Of a stretch of DNA of 64,000 nucleotides, positions 12,611 through 23,365 are shown one piece after another (within the stretch, counting starts at the first letter, position 1; every line of letters starts with the position of its first letter). The position numbers were made by a program, and so were the translations under genes. The notes below the pieces were generated by a model, which searched no databases, was not told where the DNA came from, and saw nothing but the letters and a program-made list of their open reading frames with translations. The stretch comes from Trichoplusia ni. Its lineage: Eukaryota; Arthropoda; Insecta; Lepidoptera; Noctuidae. The stretch covers positions 9,734,001-9,798,000 of the forward strand of contig NC_039488.1 of assembly GCF_003590095.1 (NCBI RefSeq), given 5' to 3'.

Positions 12611-14904
12611 TATGGCTTTGACATTTGGATTTAATATTGTTTAAGTATTACTAATATGTACACAGCGGTTTTTGGGTTTTTAGATTATTAGTTTATAATA
12701 GTCTTTATTTTATCTCGGTATTCCCACGGAAACCACCGCTTGTTAACTAAAGTCCTTACGAACGGAGTCGCGGGAAACTGTTAGTATAAATATAAATAAA
12801 TGTGCGTGTTGAAAGGTATCAGAAAAATGAAGACATTTGTTGTAACGTGCTCTAATAGTACAGTTTGTCACAGTCAGCGTCCAGATCGGTGATGAATGAC
12901 TTGATGACAGCTGTGTGAAGTCTTAATTAGTTAACTATTGTTTATACACTCAGGTGCACATTACGTGACGTGGGCTATGTGTCTTACTCTGTTTTGAAAC
13001 AGTCATAAAGCATTAGGAATGATGTTTGGGCTTTGAAATATATGGATCCATGCTGAATTGTTTGTTTCAGGAGCTGAATTAAAATTATGAAAAAAAATAT
13101 CTCCACTTTTATACTCAAAAGAAAAAATACCGGAAAATTCTTATAAGAACACCATGTATATGAAAGAACTAATCTGCACTAAATAAATGAGTAAACTTAA
13201 TCCAAAGAAAGTAACAAATTCAGATCGTGGTTAAAAAAACCCTTACGAATTACAAAGCTCTATTCGTTATTAAAATAAAACTCAACCGCAATTAATAGAA
13301 ATACGCACAACTCATTTTCACCTCACTCAGAACCAAACTTTTGACCTAAAAAAGGTCCTACACACACATGAACGCCCAAGATTTATTTACTAACAAAAAC
13401 AAAACACAACAAACACACCGTATGATAAATAAACGCTAGCGTGAGTCACGGCGCGATCGTGTCCTGCCAGGACTTCGCTATTTCGACGCGGTTACTCACG
13501 CGCAATGATGCATTGGTACGAGATTAGACGACAATCTCGGATCACTTGAATTATGTTGTGATCTGATGTTTACGACAAATATAACTTGGATTATTTATGG
13601 AGTTTAATTATGTGATTGCATTTAAAGCTCAGTTGTTAGATCACCGAGGAACTACCGATTGGGTTCGGGACAACATATTTGATTTATAAATGTGTTTTTG
13701 TTTGAGAGTTTTAGTGAGTATGAAACCACTGCGATTCACTAAATTGTTGTTTTGTCATGATCATATTCAGTTTTATTAGGTAAGTTGAAATCTAAATAAT
13801 TCGAAGTCTTTGTTACAAAATAAGTAAGGTTTTTTTGAGTTTTAAGTCTTGCCTATACGGCGGACTTAACATTAATATGAGACTAAAAGGACCAGTGTAT
13901 TTCCTTTTTATAAGACATAATATTACATCAATTAATTTTATCATTAACATCAAGACTCTAGGTAAACCTATTTTTTTATGTAGTTATATGAAGCAATAAA
14001 ATTGTTCCTTAAGTAATTTTAGTAAATTGAGTAGGCATGCAAAAAGCTCAATTTCAAAATCCTCCAATTTTTATGTTGTACTTTATGTTTCAACAATGAT
14101 TGCAAGGAAATTAGCAAATAAAATAAATAAAATCAGTTTGTAATTAAAAAAACATTTGGATTACATAAATAAAAGATTTGGTTTTGTGAGTCAGGTAGCT
14201 ACATTTTTTATAGTTTTTTAATATCGCATTGTATTAAAAATACGATTGGGGTTGATTACCTTCAAAACACAAAAAGCGTCACCCGGCATTACTTTTTTGG
14301 AAATGATGAGAAATGCCAATTTAGATAAATCAGTTTACAAATTGTATTATTAATCATTTACATCAAAATGTTTTTAATTTACCCTTTATTTATTAATAGG
14401 TTTTGATTAAGTTCTAATCCAAGCCTTATTTAGGTGTCCCACAACTAAACAACATTTAAAATTGGAAAATGACTTTTAACACAAGTGCCAAAATAATCTT
14501 TATAACGGTTTTTTTAATATTACACGCGAGCTATCTTCACATTATTTGCTCTCAAACGGCTAGACGGTTATGAGTCAACCACACAAAGAATTACACTTAA
14601 AACAATTGCAGTATAAATAGGGTGATTTATGTGGCTTTTTACGCTCATTTTGTGCGTAATTATTGAGATAAAATCCATTTCGCATTAGTCTCACGTGCTA
14701 CTACGTCAGTTCGAGACACGTGGTACTCTGTATCGTTGAATCATCTTAAGTGCGGTACTATTCTTAAACTGAGCGAATGTATCTTACATACGGTTATACT
14801 ACCTGAAATTTTGGGTTTTCGATAACAGAATGACGAGTGTTTATTTATAGAATGGCGTTTATTTTTAAAGATTGTTGCGATTGAATTCTATTTTTATTTA
14901 CATA
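12611..14904. other. AT-rich stretch without recognised gene
   Basis: No exon could be assigned on either strand. The missing C-terminal exons of TAK1 would be expected in or beyond this stretch on the minus strand, but no coiled-coil TAB-binding segment was recognised. A CpG-rich patch lies at 13436-13510. Confidence 0.5.
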
Positions 14905-15150
14905 CTAGCTGTTGCCCGCGACTTCGTCCACGTGGTTAGAATGTTCCCCGTTTTTTTCCACATTTTCCATTGTATCTTCGCTCCTATTAGTCGCAGCGTG
15001 ATGTTAAATAGCCTATAGCCTTCCTCGATAAATGGTCTATTCAACACAAAAAGAATTTTTCAAATCGAACCAGTGGTTCCCGAGATTAGCGCGTTCAAAC
15101 AAACAAACAAACAAACAAACAAACTCTTCAGCTTTATATATTAGTATAGA
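14905..15150 (-). mobile_element. non-autonomous Helitron (Lep1-like), copy 1
   Basis: Read on the minus strand it begins TCTATACTAATATATAAAGC and ends GCAACAGCTAG, with host A before and T after. That is the Helitron rule (A|TC...CTRR|T). It has an expanded (GTTT)n at about 15095-15124. It lies just 3' of the last recognised TAK1 exon. Confidence 0.85.
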
Positions 15151-15288
15151 TTGTTGCTGTTTCAGGTATTGATTTGTTCTTGTTTAATCTAAAATGTGTT
15201 TTAAATTTTACAATTATTTTCAGTTTTCACAGTTAAACATAATAGATAATGCCAATAAAGGCCACTGCAATCAACATGCAATACTTAC

Positions 15289-15379
15289 CCACTGTGTAAA
15301 ACTTATCAAAGCCACCAGTATTTCTCACTTCCACATAATCATCATAACTGATTGGCACGTCGATCAACTCCCATGAATT
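15289..15379 (-). CDS. Tak1: TAK1 exon 7 (last one found)
   Basis: A 91-nt exon, phase 0 in and phase 1 out, reading NSWELIDVPISYDDYVEVRN and ending FDKFYTV, with acceptor TCAG and donor GTAAGT. The phase-1 donor shows that more coding exons lie to the left. The sequence itself is not a motif I recognise; assignment rests on phase and position. Confidence 0.65.
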
Positions 15380-18300
15380 CTGAAAAATTGAAAAAAAAGG
15401 CAATGTTTTATAACATGAAACACACAGTTTATGAAACTAAATTTATAATAATATATTATGTTAGTCGCCCATAACCAATTCCTAACTACTACACTACAAA
15501 TCTTCGACGTAAAGTATTAACTACATATAGTTTTAGTTGCAAGACTTACTGGGTCAACTTCTATCTGTAATGGCGTTTGATATCTCGGATCAATCGGTCT
15601 CTGTGACATATTTCCATTAAATTCGTTGACGGGCGTCATGGGACTGTTGGCGGCGCTGAGTCGGTCGCAGTAGTTCTGGTTGTAGTCCTCCTTCCGGAGC
15701 GAGTTGGAGTGCGAGCTGGCGAGGTCCGGGCTGCGCGCGTCGCGGGGCCAGTAGGGGTCCAGGTCGATGTGGCGCGGGTTCATGTTGCCCACGTTGTAGT
15801 TGGCGATGGGCGACAGGCGCCGCGGGGACGACGCCGCGCTGAACACGGCGGGGCTGCAGCCGGCGCCGGCCGGGCTGGCGGCCGCCGGGCTGCAGGCCGC
15901 GCCCGCCGGGCTGCAGGCCGCGCCCGCCGGGCTGCAGGCCGCGCGCCCGCCCGGCGAGCTGGGCGTGCGCTGGATGGTGACGGGCGAGCGGCCCGCCTCC
16001 GCGAACGCTTCGGGCTTTTTAAACTGCTGCGGGATGCGCACGGGGCCTATTCTGTTATGCACGTCGGGCTCGTCCTTGGGCAACGCAGACGTTTTGGGAT
16101 GCGCCTCCGCGGCCATTAAGTTCTGTAGCTTACTCACTTGAGTCTCGACGAAGCTGCGAGGCCGGGGCGCCGTCACGGCTTGGTCGCTGTTTCTCAGTGG
16201 GACGGGGTTGGAGACGCTGGCGTCGAACTGTGTCGGGATGTGTACTTGTGAGAGCATGCCGGAGTGCGTGTCGGTGTCGAGGCTGTCCTGCGTGTCGTAC
16301 GCCATGTACTCGTCCTCGAGCACTCGTCGTCGTCCTCCTCGCAGTCGTCGTAGTTTATGGGCGTGTCGGCGCCAGGGAAAAACTCACACAGCGCTGCCAT
16401 TATCTCTACCACCTGCAACACATATTATTGTATTGTTTCAATAAACTAAGCTTATTGAAAGCACCTTTTATATATCATTAATATACAAGTACAAATCATT
16501 GAAAAATACTTTCTCTAACAATAATCTACTAAACTATAAAATTGGTCTACATTTTATTAATATCAATAACAAATCATTCATCTGCAATCTAACATATTAA
16601 AGTAAATTTATATTTCCTATACCAAATTAAACAGACAAAAGAAAATTTAAATTATCCTTAGTTCTAAAACAATCACACCTAAACTACCTGTTCTATTTGC
16701 ATTGTATCGAGTTGAACACCTGGGCGAGAGTTTATATCAGTACAAGTAGTGACTAATCACATCATAATAGCTTAACCTTTACTATTGGCAGCCCATTGGG
16801 CATTATTTATATTTGTATGGAAGCTTACCTTCGCCATGCTGGGCCGTTCTGCAGGAACTTTGTGCCAACATTGTGTCATCAAGTGCTCAATTGGCTCCGG
16901 ACAACCCTCTATCAGATTTGGTCTTTGACCTAGAATTTAACAATGGATAAAGGTATAATATCGTCTTCACATTCAATGTATTTAAATAAGCAATACACTA
17001 ACAAGAATACATAGAAACAGGGAATAATTAAAAGCAATGTGAAGACAAACCTTATATCCCAAATTGATGTGAGGTACATGCAAACTACACCTTCTATGCA
17101 AAATTCTTTTGAACTAATTCTTTCAATTATAATTATTTTTATTGCCCAAGAATACAAAAAAATATCTTATATAAACTTAAATCAAAAAGTATTACTAAAC
17201 TTATGTCAGATCTTAAACGAGTTGCAAATTTGAATGATACATATGCATCTTTCAACAATGTTTTACTCAGAATCTTAATGGTAGGCGGATTTGAATCACG
17301 TCGATCCATGATATCACAATTCATTGGAACTAAAACGTTAATAGGTTGTTTTATTGTTAAAGATTTATGACTAAACAATTATTATGATAATAGGCTACAA
17401 CAATTACTTAACAGATTACATGTATTTGTTGGCAATAAATAGCATTTAAAGTTAGATTGACTTCATTATAACTACTATAATGTAATTTATTTTATTGTTT
17501 TTAAGTCTTTTTGATGTTAAGGTTTCGGAAACCCACATTAAATAGTTTGTTTTTTGTTTATGAGTAAACCCTTATAAGAACACAGGCAGTCTTGCACGAG
17601 ATAATAATACATATATAGGTAAGTATATGTTACCTGTATGGACAGCCCACATTATCCTAAAAGCTGAACCACCTTCCTCAAATGGTTTCCTTCTTGACAA
17701 GACCTCCCATAATATAATGCCCCATGAAAACACATCACACTTTTCTGTATATGTTGAACCTTCAAATACCTGGAATACATAAAAGATTAACTTTATAAAT
17801 AGAACATAGAATAAACAAATTAAAAACTATATATTTGTATTCAATATATAAACATGTCTCATATTAACATGAGTAAATATCAAATAACTTAATGTGGGCC
17901 AATGATATTACTACACTTTTGGAATAGGTTTCCAGACCTATGAAAACTTTCAGAATTTTTTGAAGAAGGGTGTTATCCCACCTGACCTTTATTCGCAACC
18001 TACTTTACTAGTGAAACACTCCTTGAATATGCCACAAAATCGTATTAAGACCCTTTAAGTGAAGCAAGCTAAAATTACAAAAATATACAATCAAAGAATA
18101 TAAGTAAACAAACATAAATATGTACAAATCATTTGCATTCTCAAATAAAATATAGTAAAAAGTGCAGTATACACAAGTTGTGTACAAACAAAACATTACT
18201 ACTAAAACCTAATTGAGGAAAAAGTGTTTGTTATTGATTAGATAATATATTTTTTTGCAAGACCACTATCATAATACACTTCATGAATATCTTAACTAAA

Positions 18301-19639
18301 CAATTGATTATCTGTAGCTCAATATTACCATAATTACTATACTGTGTTAAAACATTGACTTGTCAATTTAGAATTTTAGACTATTTAAATTATTATCAGT
18401 TTCTATTTTGCATAATGTAATAAAGCTGTCTTGTTTGTGTTCCTCTAGTAGTTTTTTAATAGTATATATAGGTTTGAGCATGTTAACAATAATAAAATAA
18501 ATAAGGAAATAATTATGCATGTATATAAAAATTTATAAAGGTTTTAATACCTAGTTTATTATAGAAGATTAATTAATTATTACATTAATTCATTCTTGCA
18601 CAAATCTCAGTGATAATAACTAAAAATCATTTGATTTGAAGGCACAAAATTATGTATTTTGTAGAAATGACTTAAGTTTATTTACATATGAAAATTTAAC
18701 TGAATCATTGAATAACTTATTTTTTTGTTGAATAGTCCATCTTGAAGGGGTAATGTACTACATTACGCTATAATTCATATGAGCGGAAGGAATGCCATTG
18801 AAGCCCAATCAAAATTTAATGGTTATAATAGATACCAAAATATTAAACAACCTCGGGTGCCATCCATGCTGCACTTCCCTTATTGTTAGTCATATAATAG
18901 CCTTATCAGCGGCAGTACCAAAGTCACAGATTTTCAGTCTTTGACCACCTCCGACTAGTAATAAGTTAGGTGGCTTTAAGTCCCTGTGTATAAGAGGCTT
19001 TGGTTCATTGCATGGAGATATGCTACACCCTGTAATGCAGAAGATGTTATAAATCAGATATGTAATAAGTGACAATAAAACGTAACTTCATTCATGTGGT
19101 ATTTACATGTAAACATAAAACCTGTTAAGTCTTAAATTATAACGTAAGCTTAAAGTATAAGTTAGATATGTAAGAATTTAACCTCAGCACACTGTCGAGC
19201 CCAGCTCATGGCATGAGCAGCAGTGTATTTGGGCTTAGGGCGGTTGTGTAGCACATTGTATAGCATCCTCCTTCTGCATATTCCATGACTAGACAGACGT
19301 GGGCGCCCTTCGTGCATGCTCCGTATAGCCGCACAATGTTTTGGTGACACACGCGTGATAGCTGACGCACTTCTATTGAAAACTCTCGCTTTTCGGCCTC
19401 AGAGTTAATGTGCTTTACAGCTACGAGTGTGTTCCGCATAGACCTTTCCATACTACACCAAACGCACCTTTGCCACCACCTGACGACACAAATTTAGTGT
19501 TTATAGTTCCATTTAACGTTTTAACACACAGTATAATGAATTTCTCGTTCAGATATTTACCGATAATTCTGAATCTCACTGTAATCTATCTCCTCCACAA
19601 ATGTCTGCTGAACAGGCAGTCTTGCACATTGGAAGCCAT
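15289..19639 (-). CDS. Tak1: TAK1 / MAP3K7 kinase gene (seven exons, 3' end incomplete)
   Basis: A serine/threonine MAP kinase kinase kinase that acts with TAB proteins upstream of JNK and IKK/Relish in stress and IMD-type immune signalling. Exons in order: 19561-19639, 19183-19479, 18852-19029, 17634-17769, 16829-16929, 15550-16412, 15289-15379. Kinase signatures are all present: GKGAFGVVWKG (P-loop), VAVKHI (catalytic Lys), IEVRQLSRV (C-helix Glu), VMEYAEGG (hinge), HRDLKPPN, CDFGTA, MTNNKGSAAWMAPE (activation loop with the Thr residues conserved in TAK1), CDVFSWGIILWEV and ERPSM. A long Ser/Pro/Ala linker follows. The C-terminal coiled coil that binds TAB2/3 was not found. Eight single-base deletions break the frame (near 19605, 19561, 19473, 19437, 19264, 19002, 18897, 16323). 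Restoring one base at each gives exact codon counts and matching phases for every exon. Probably a working gene with consensus errors; a recent pseudogene is less likely. Confidence 0.9.
15550..16412 (-). CDS. Tak1: TAK1 exon 6 (kinase end and Ser/Pro/Ala linker)
   Basis: Starts VVEIMAALCEFFPGADTPI (compare YFPGAD in vertebrate TAK1), then an acidic CEEDDDE run and a long hydrophilic linker. Observed 863 nt; one base restored near 16323 gives 864 nt, 288 codons. Residues encoded near 15860-15950 form a low-complexity Cys-Ser-Pro-Ala-Gly repeat from a 21-bp GC-rich tandem repeat. Donor GTAAGT at 15549. Confidence 0.85.
15886..15948 (-). repeat. 21-bp coding tandem repeat in the TAK1 linker
   Basis: About three copies of CGGGCTGCAGGCCGCGCCCG plus one base, starting at 15886, 15907 and 15928, the last slightly diverged. 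The period is a multiple of three, so copy number can change without a frameshift. It encodes repeated ACSPAGA. Confidence 0.85.
16829..16929 (-). CDS. Tak1: TAK1 exon 5 (end of kinase domain)
   Basis: An intact 101-nt exon, phase 1 in and phase 0 out. It begins QRPNLIEGCPEPIEHLMTQC and ends PAERPSMAK. Acceptor CTAG, donor GTAAGC. Confidence 0.93.
17634..17769 (-). CDS. Tak1: TAK1 exon 4 (kinase C-lobe)
   Basis: An intact 136-nt exon, phase 0 in and phase 1 out. It starts VFEGSTYTEKCDVFSWGIIL and ends FRIMWAVHT. Acceptor CCAG, donor GTAACA. Confidence 0.93.
18852..19029 (-). CDS. Tak1: TAK1 exon 3 (catalytic and activation loops)
   Basis: Encodes GVAYLHAMN, then HRDLKPPNLLLVGGG, LKICDFGTAADKA and MTNNKGSAAWMAPE. 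It is 178 nt; two bases restored (near 19002, in the Pro codon after MN; near 18897, after ADKA) give 180 nt, 60 codons, phase 0. The donor GTTGTT is atypical but phase-consistent. Confidence 0.88.
19183..19479 (-). CDS. Tak1: TAK1 exon 2 (kinase N-lobe)
   Basis: Carries the P-loop, catalytic Lys (VAVKHINSE), C-helix and hinge, ending SWARQCAE. It is 297 nt; with three bases restored it is 300 nt, exactly 100 codons, phase 0 at both ends. Missing bases: G near 19473 (GGG to GG), G of the Trp codon near 19437, C of a Ser codon near 19264. The donor GTTAAA is weak. Confidence 0.85.
19561..19639 (-). CDS. Tak1: TAK1 exon 1 (start codon to glycine-loop junction)
   Basis: ATG at 19639-19637 opens MASNVQDCLFS. 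After one missing base near 19605 the TAK1-like stretch TFVEEIDYSEIQNY follows, and the donor GTAAAT is at 19560. The observed 79 nt lack two bases of the 81 needed for phase 0 into exon 2. The second missing base is likely a G at the donor junction (GGG to GG). The TAK1-like frame has no ATG of its own before a stop, which supports the missing base or an unseen upstream exon. Confidence 0.65.
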
Positions 19640-20054
19640 GGGGACACTTAATATCACATTATCAAAATGATAGCACGTTATATTAACGTAATTTTTTAAG
19701 ATCTACCTAATTTTCTTTATAAAAATGTAAAAATAGTTGGTTATCTCAATTTTCTCAGTATTGTTTGGCAGAGAAAAGCAACTGCGACAAGGCCCCATCT
19801 TTGAAACTGTAGAACAAATGTCACACCATGATAGTGGTGTAACATTACTTTACAAAAAATCGTAAACAAAGAAAATAGAGGTACACCATTTTTATTTTGT
19901 TACTTCGTTATCTTTTTTTTAACTTACACGGCATTTTTGATTGACTTCAATAACATAGAGGCCTATTTCTTTAAGGAAATGATAAAAAATGGGATCTTAT
20001 AAGACCCTGGCAAAGCGAAACTATACCATCTGTCGCATTGTCCAGAGCAGTAGT

Positions 20055-20305
20055 CAGTGCCGCATTATCGTAAGGCACTTTAGGCCAGTGCCTAGGGGCC
20101 CATTATGACCAGGTGCCCACCATTATGACTAGAGGGCCCAGCACTACCGATGAAATAAAAAAAATATGAAACCACGTTAGAACCTCATATTATGACACTA
20201 TGTATTAAAAAAGCTCGATAAATTTTCACTGAATGAAAATAACTTGAACCAAGGGGGCCTCCATCCTCGAGGCCTCGGGGCCCTGGGCCCCTGGATCCGG
20301 CCCTG
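20055..20305. mobile_element. hAT-type MITE, 251 bp
   Basis: Left end CAGTGCCGCA; right end, reverse-complemented, CAGGGCCGGA. The flanks GCAGTAGT (20047-20054) and GCAGCAGT (20306-20313) match at 7 of 8 bases, as expected of an aged 8-bp hAT target duplication. No coding capacity. It sits between the ankyrin gene's end and the TAK1 start codon, about 0.4 kb upstream of TAK1. Confidence 0.7.
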
Positions 20306-20401
20306 GCAGCAGTAATACATGAAGAGGAGTTCCTGGATGGACTAAAAATTATTACGTGTTTCAGACAAGAAATATTTTCAAAACATAACGTGCAAAATGT
20401 A

Positions 20402-20407
20402 TTTATT
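20402..20407 (-). terminator. polyadenylation signal of the ankyrin gene
   Basis: AATAAA on the minus strand, only about 12 nt past the stop codon at 20421-20419, which implies a very short 3' UTR. Confidence 0.6.
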
Positions 20408-20418
20408 TATCAAATAAA

Positions 20419-20759
20419 TTACGACAAGTTGAAATGCTCATAAGCAGTTACATTGCTTGCAGTCTCACTGTCTCTTCTATCGTATTCTCCTTCGAGGGCT
20501 TCAAAGATAGCCATCGCTTCTTTACATTTAAAGGTAGCTGCTACTTGTCTGGGAGTTTCATTTCTATGGTTCTTAGCGTATAAGTCAGCTCCTAAATCGA
20601 TTAGAATACGAATGAGGGTACAGTTATTACTCATAGCAGCGAAATGTAGTGGTTGACGTTGGCCGGGAGCCTCTGGGTCATTAACTAGGGCACCTTTCTC
20701 GACAAGAAGTCGAAGAATCCTTTCTTCTTCTTTGGTGGGTATGCACATCATTACAAACT
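20419..20759 (-). CDS. ankyrin gene, last exon
   Basis: Acceptor CCACAG ends at 20760. The first two bases complete the codon split with the previous exon (C|AG, Gln). It encodes about 2.5 ankyrin repeats and the C-terminal tail. Stop TAA at 20421-20419. Confidence 0.85.
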
Positions 20760-21533
20760 CTGTGGACAATAACATTTTTTTATTACCAGCAGTACCAGCT
20801 CTGAGTTAACCTGACTGCGGTGAACCGCATGCTCTACTAATTAGCTTTCTTTTCTTTTACTGTAAACCGTAGACAGCAGCTGATAATAATATCAAACTAA
20901 TTTTGTTTAATCTATACTAATATATCTATACTAATATATAAAGCTAAAGAGTTTGTTTGTTTGTTTGAACGCGCTAATCTCAGGAACTACTGGTCCAAAT
21001 TGAAAAATTATTTTTGTGTTGAATAGACCATTCATCGAGGAAGGCTTTAGGCTATAAACCATCACGCTGCGACTAATAGGAGCGAAGATACAATGGAAAA
21101 TGTGAAGAAAGCAGGGCAGGTATAAATCATAACTTATATCTTCTATCCACGGGGACGAAGTCGCGGGCAGCAGCTAGTTTAACATAAATATATCAAAACC
21201 ATTATCATTAAAAAAAAACTCTTATTTAAATATTATTACATTTTTGCTTACGTATAAACAATCCAGTATCCATTGGAGTCATTCTTGTAAGCAGCACCGC
21301 ACCATGTTGAAATAACAAATTGGCCGTTTTCCACATTGGCCTGAAAGTCATCAAATATATAACTTAGTACATGGATTTTTCTTCATCAGCAACCATTACT
21401 TGGGAGTGGCGAAATACTCACATAGCCGTACTAAAACACTAGGCATTTAACTCTAGTTTTTCGGCTGAATAATATTGGCATCCTAAATAGGTACGTTACC
21501 TTCTCATTAAGCAAAGGGAGAGTGGTGTCATTC
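20419..21533 (-). CDS. ankyrin-repeat protein, C-terminal exons (5' part in gap)
   Basis: The last three exons of a minus-strand gene: 21500 to at least 21533 (cut by the N gap), 21252-21340 and 20419-20759. They join in phase and read as consecutive ankyrin repeats: MTPLSLCLMRRPMWKTANLL, then FQHGAVLL, TPMDTGLF, ERILRLLVEKGALVN, QPLHFAAMSNN, RILIDLGADLYAKN and NETPRQVAA. It ends in a short hydrophilic tail, YEHFNLS. Ankyrin repeats bind protein partners. I cannot name the family, and no catalytic or SOCS-type domain is visible. All three exons are in frame, unlike neighbouring TAK1. The 5' exons are in the 1000-N gap or beyond it. Confidence 0.82.
20911..21177 (+). mobile_element. non-autonomous Helitron (Lep1-like), copy 2
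   Basis: Starts A|TCTATACTAATATA and ends GGGCAGCAGCTAG|T. The 5' terminus is doubled: a second TCTATACTAATATATAAAGC begins at 20925. It lies in an intron of the ankyrin gene. Confidence 0.85.
21252..21340 (-). CDS. ankyrin gene, penultimate exon
   Basis: 89 nt, acceptor TTTCAG, donor GTAAGC, phase 2 in and phase 1 out, 29 full codons. Contains TANLLFQHGAVLLTRMTPMD, which spans the end of one ankyrin repeat and the start of the next. Confidence 0.82.
21500..21533 (-). CDS. ankyrin gene, exon cut by the assembly gap
   Basis: 34 nt before the N run, donor GTAACG at 21499. In the frame imposed by the next exon it reads MTPLSLCLMR, the TPL helix start of an ankyrin repeat. Confidence 0.7.
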
Positions 21534-22533
21534 NNNNNNNNNNNNNNNNNNNNNNNNNNNNNNNNNNNNNNNNNNNNNNNNNNNNNNNNNNNNNNNNNNN
21601 NNNNNNNNNNNNNNNNNNNNNNNNNNNNNNNNNNNNNNNNNNNNNNNNNNNNNNNNNNNNNNNNNNNNNNNNNNNNNNNNNNNNNNNNNNNNNNNNNNNN
21701 NNNNNNNNNNNNNNNNNNNNNNNNNNNNNNNNNNNNNNNNNNNNNNNNNNNNNNNNNNNNNNNNNNNNNNNNNNNNNNNNNNNNNNNNNNNNNNNNNNNN
21801 NNNNNNNNNNNNNNNNNNNNNNNNNNNNNNNNNNNNNNNNNNNNNNNNNNNNNNNNNNNNNNNNNNNNNNNNNNNNNNNNNNNNNNNNNNNNNNNNNNNN
21901 NNNNNNNNNNNNNNNNNNNNNNNNNNNNNNNNNNNNNNNNNNNNNNNNNNNNNNNNNNNNNNNNNNNNNNNNNNNNNNNNNNNNNNNNNNNNNNNNNNNN
22001 NNNNNNNNNNNNNNNNNNNNNNNNNNNNNNNNNNNNNNNNNNNNNNNNNNNNNNNNNNNNNNNNNNNNNNNNNNNNNNNNNNNNNNNNNNNNNNNNNNNN
22101 NNNNNNNNNNNNNNNNNNNNNNNNNNNNNNNNNNNNNNNNNNNNNNNNNNNNNNNNNNNNNNNNNNNNNNNNNNNNNNNNNNNNNNNNNNNNNNNNNNNN
22201 NNNNNNNNNNNNNNNNNNNNNNNNNNNNNNNNNNNNNNNNNNNNNNNNNNNNNNNNNNNNNNNNNNNNNNNNNNNNNNNNNNNNNNNNNNNNNNNNNNNN
22301 NNNNNNNNNNNNNNNNNNNNNNNNNNNNNNNNNNNNNNNNNNNNNNNNNNNNNNNNNNNNNNNNNNNNNNNNNNNNNNNNNNNNNNNNNNNNNNNNNNNN
22401 NNNNNNNNNNNNNNNNNNNNNNNNNNNNNNNNNNNNNNNNNNNNNNNNNNNNNNNNNNNNNNNNNNNNNNNNNNNNNNNNNNNNNNNNNNNNNNNNNNNN
22501 NNNNNNNNNNNNNNNNNNNNNNNNNNNNNNNNN
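21534..22533. other. assembly gap, 1000 N
   Basis: Exactly 1000 undetermined bases, probably a fixed-size scaffold gap. It interrupts the ankyrin-repeat gene, so true length and content are unknown. Confidence 0.99.
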
Positions 22534-22679
22534 TTTTTAAATGAGCGTGAATAGAATGTTTATTTTCAACATGTATACACCTCTGTAATATATTTATTGG
22601 GGGTGGTCAAAAATAGTTCGTTCTAAATATAATGTTAGATTTGGCACGTGTATTAAGGTAATAACATGACGCAAGCAGT

Positions 22680-22830
22680 GCACATGAGATGCTGGCCTGT
22701 GCGGCGGTGAATGATGGCAAGTTTGCGCACAAGACATAATGCGCGCGCTCCGTGACGAATCCAACATGGCGGTTTGGCGCGGTTTGGCGGTCGTTCACCG
22801 CGCACCCGGCCGAATCTTGGATCCACGCAA
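22680..22830 (-). promoter_or_regulatory. CpG-rich patch, possible 5' end of a minus-strand gene
   Basis: A CpG-rich island holding AACATGGCGG at 22763-22772 (YY1/Pho-like GCCAT core) and a doubled GGTTTGGCG at about 22771-22790. A minus-strand ATG at 22767 opens a 57-codon frame to 22594 starting MLDSSRSARIMS. It could be the promoter of the ankyrin gene, which runs the same way on the other side of the gap. No splice donor was firmly identified. Confidence 0.3.
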
Positions 22831-23365
22831 CGTTACATTTTGATAACTGAATAACATTGTTTTTTTTTTTAATATTTAGATGGATTCGGTACTAACCTCT
22901 TTAAGAAATTTGATGTAGGTACTCAGATTTTATATTTCAATTTATATATTTTAGTATTAGACTATTACTCTCCTATGACTTAACATATAATACAGCCTAG
23001 AGCAGGCTTTATCTATATTTTATAAATTCTTATTAATGAACATTTCGACCTTGAAGCTTTGATAACTAATGCGTAAATGCTTCCAAGCGCTGATACAACG
23101 CATATTCAAATGTAGAGTCCACAATATGACTTGAAATATTAACAAGGCTCTTCAATACAGTTGATTACCTCTCAGGCAAGTACAATACCGAGATTGTGTC
23201 TATCATTTTCGACAGTGTATTTATAGGCAAGTAAAAAAATTCATCGATGTTGAATAACAAGTCTATGACAGGAGCACTGGCGGTGTTTCAAAACAAAAAT
23301 AAATGTAAAAAGGTCGTGTTTCTTGGTAAGAATGCCGTGCGGGGGGAGGGGTGTTGGGCAACAGT

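Noticed and set aside
15709..16481. Plus-strand Ala/Arg/Gly-rich frames
   Set aside because: Antisense to the GC-rich TAK1 linker exon.
21522..22544. 340-codon open frame
   Set aside because: It is the run of N, not sequence.
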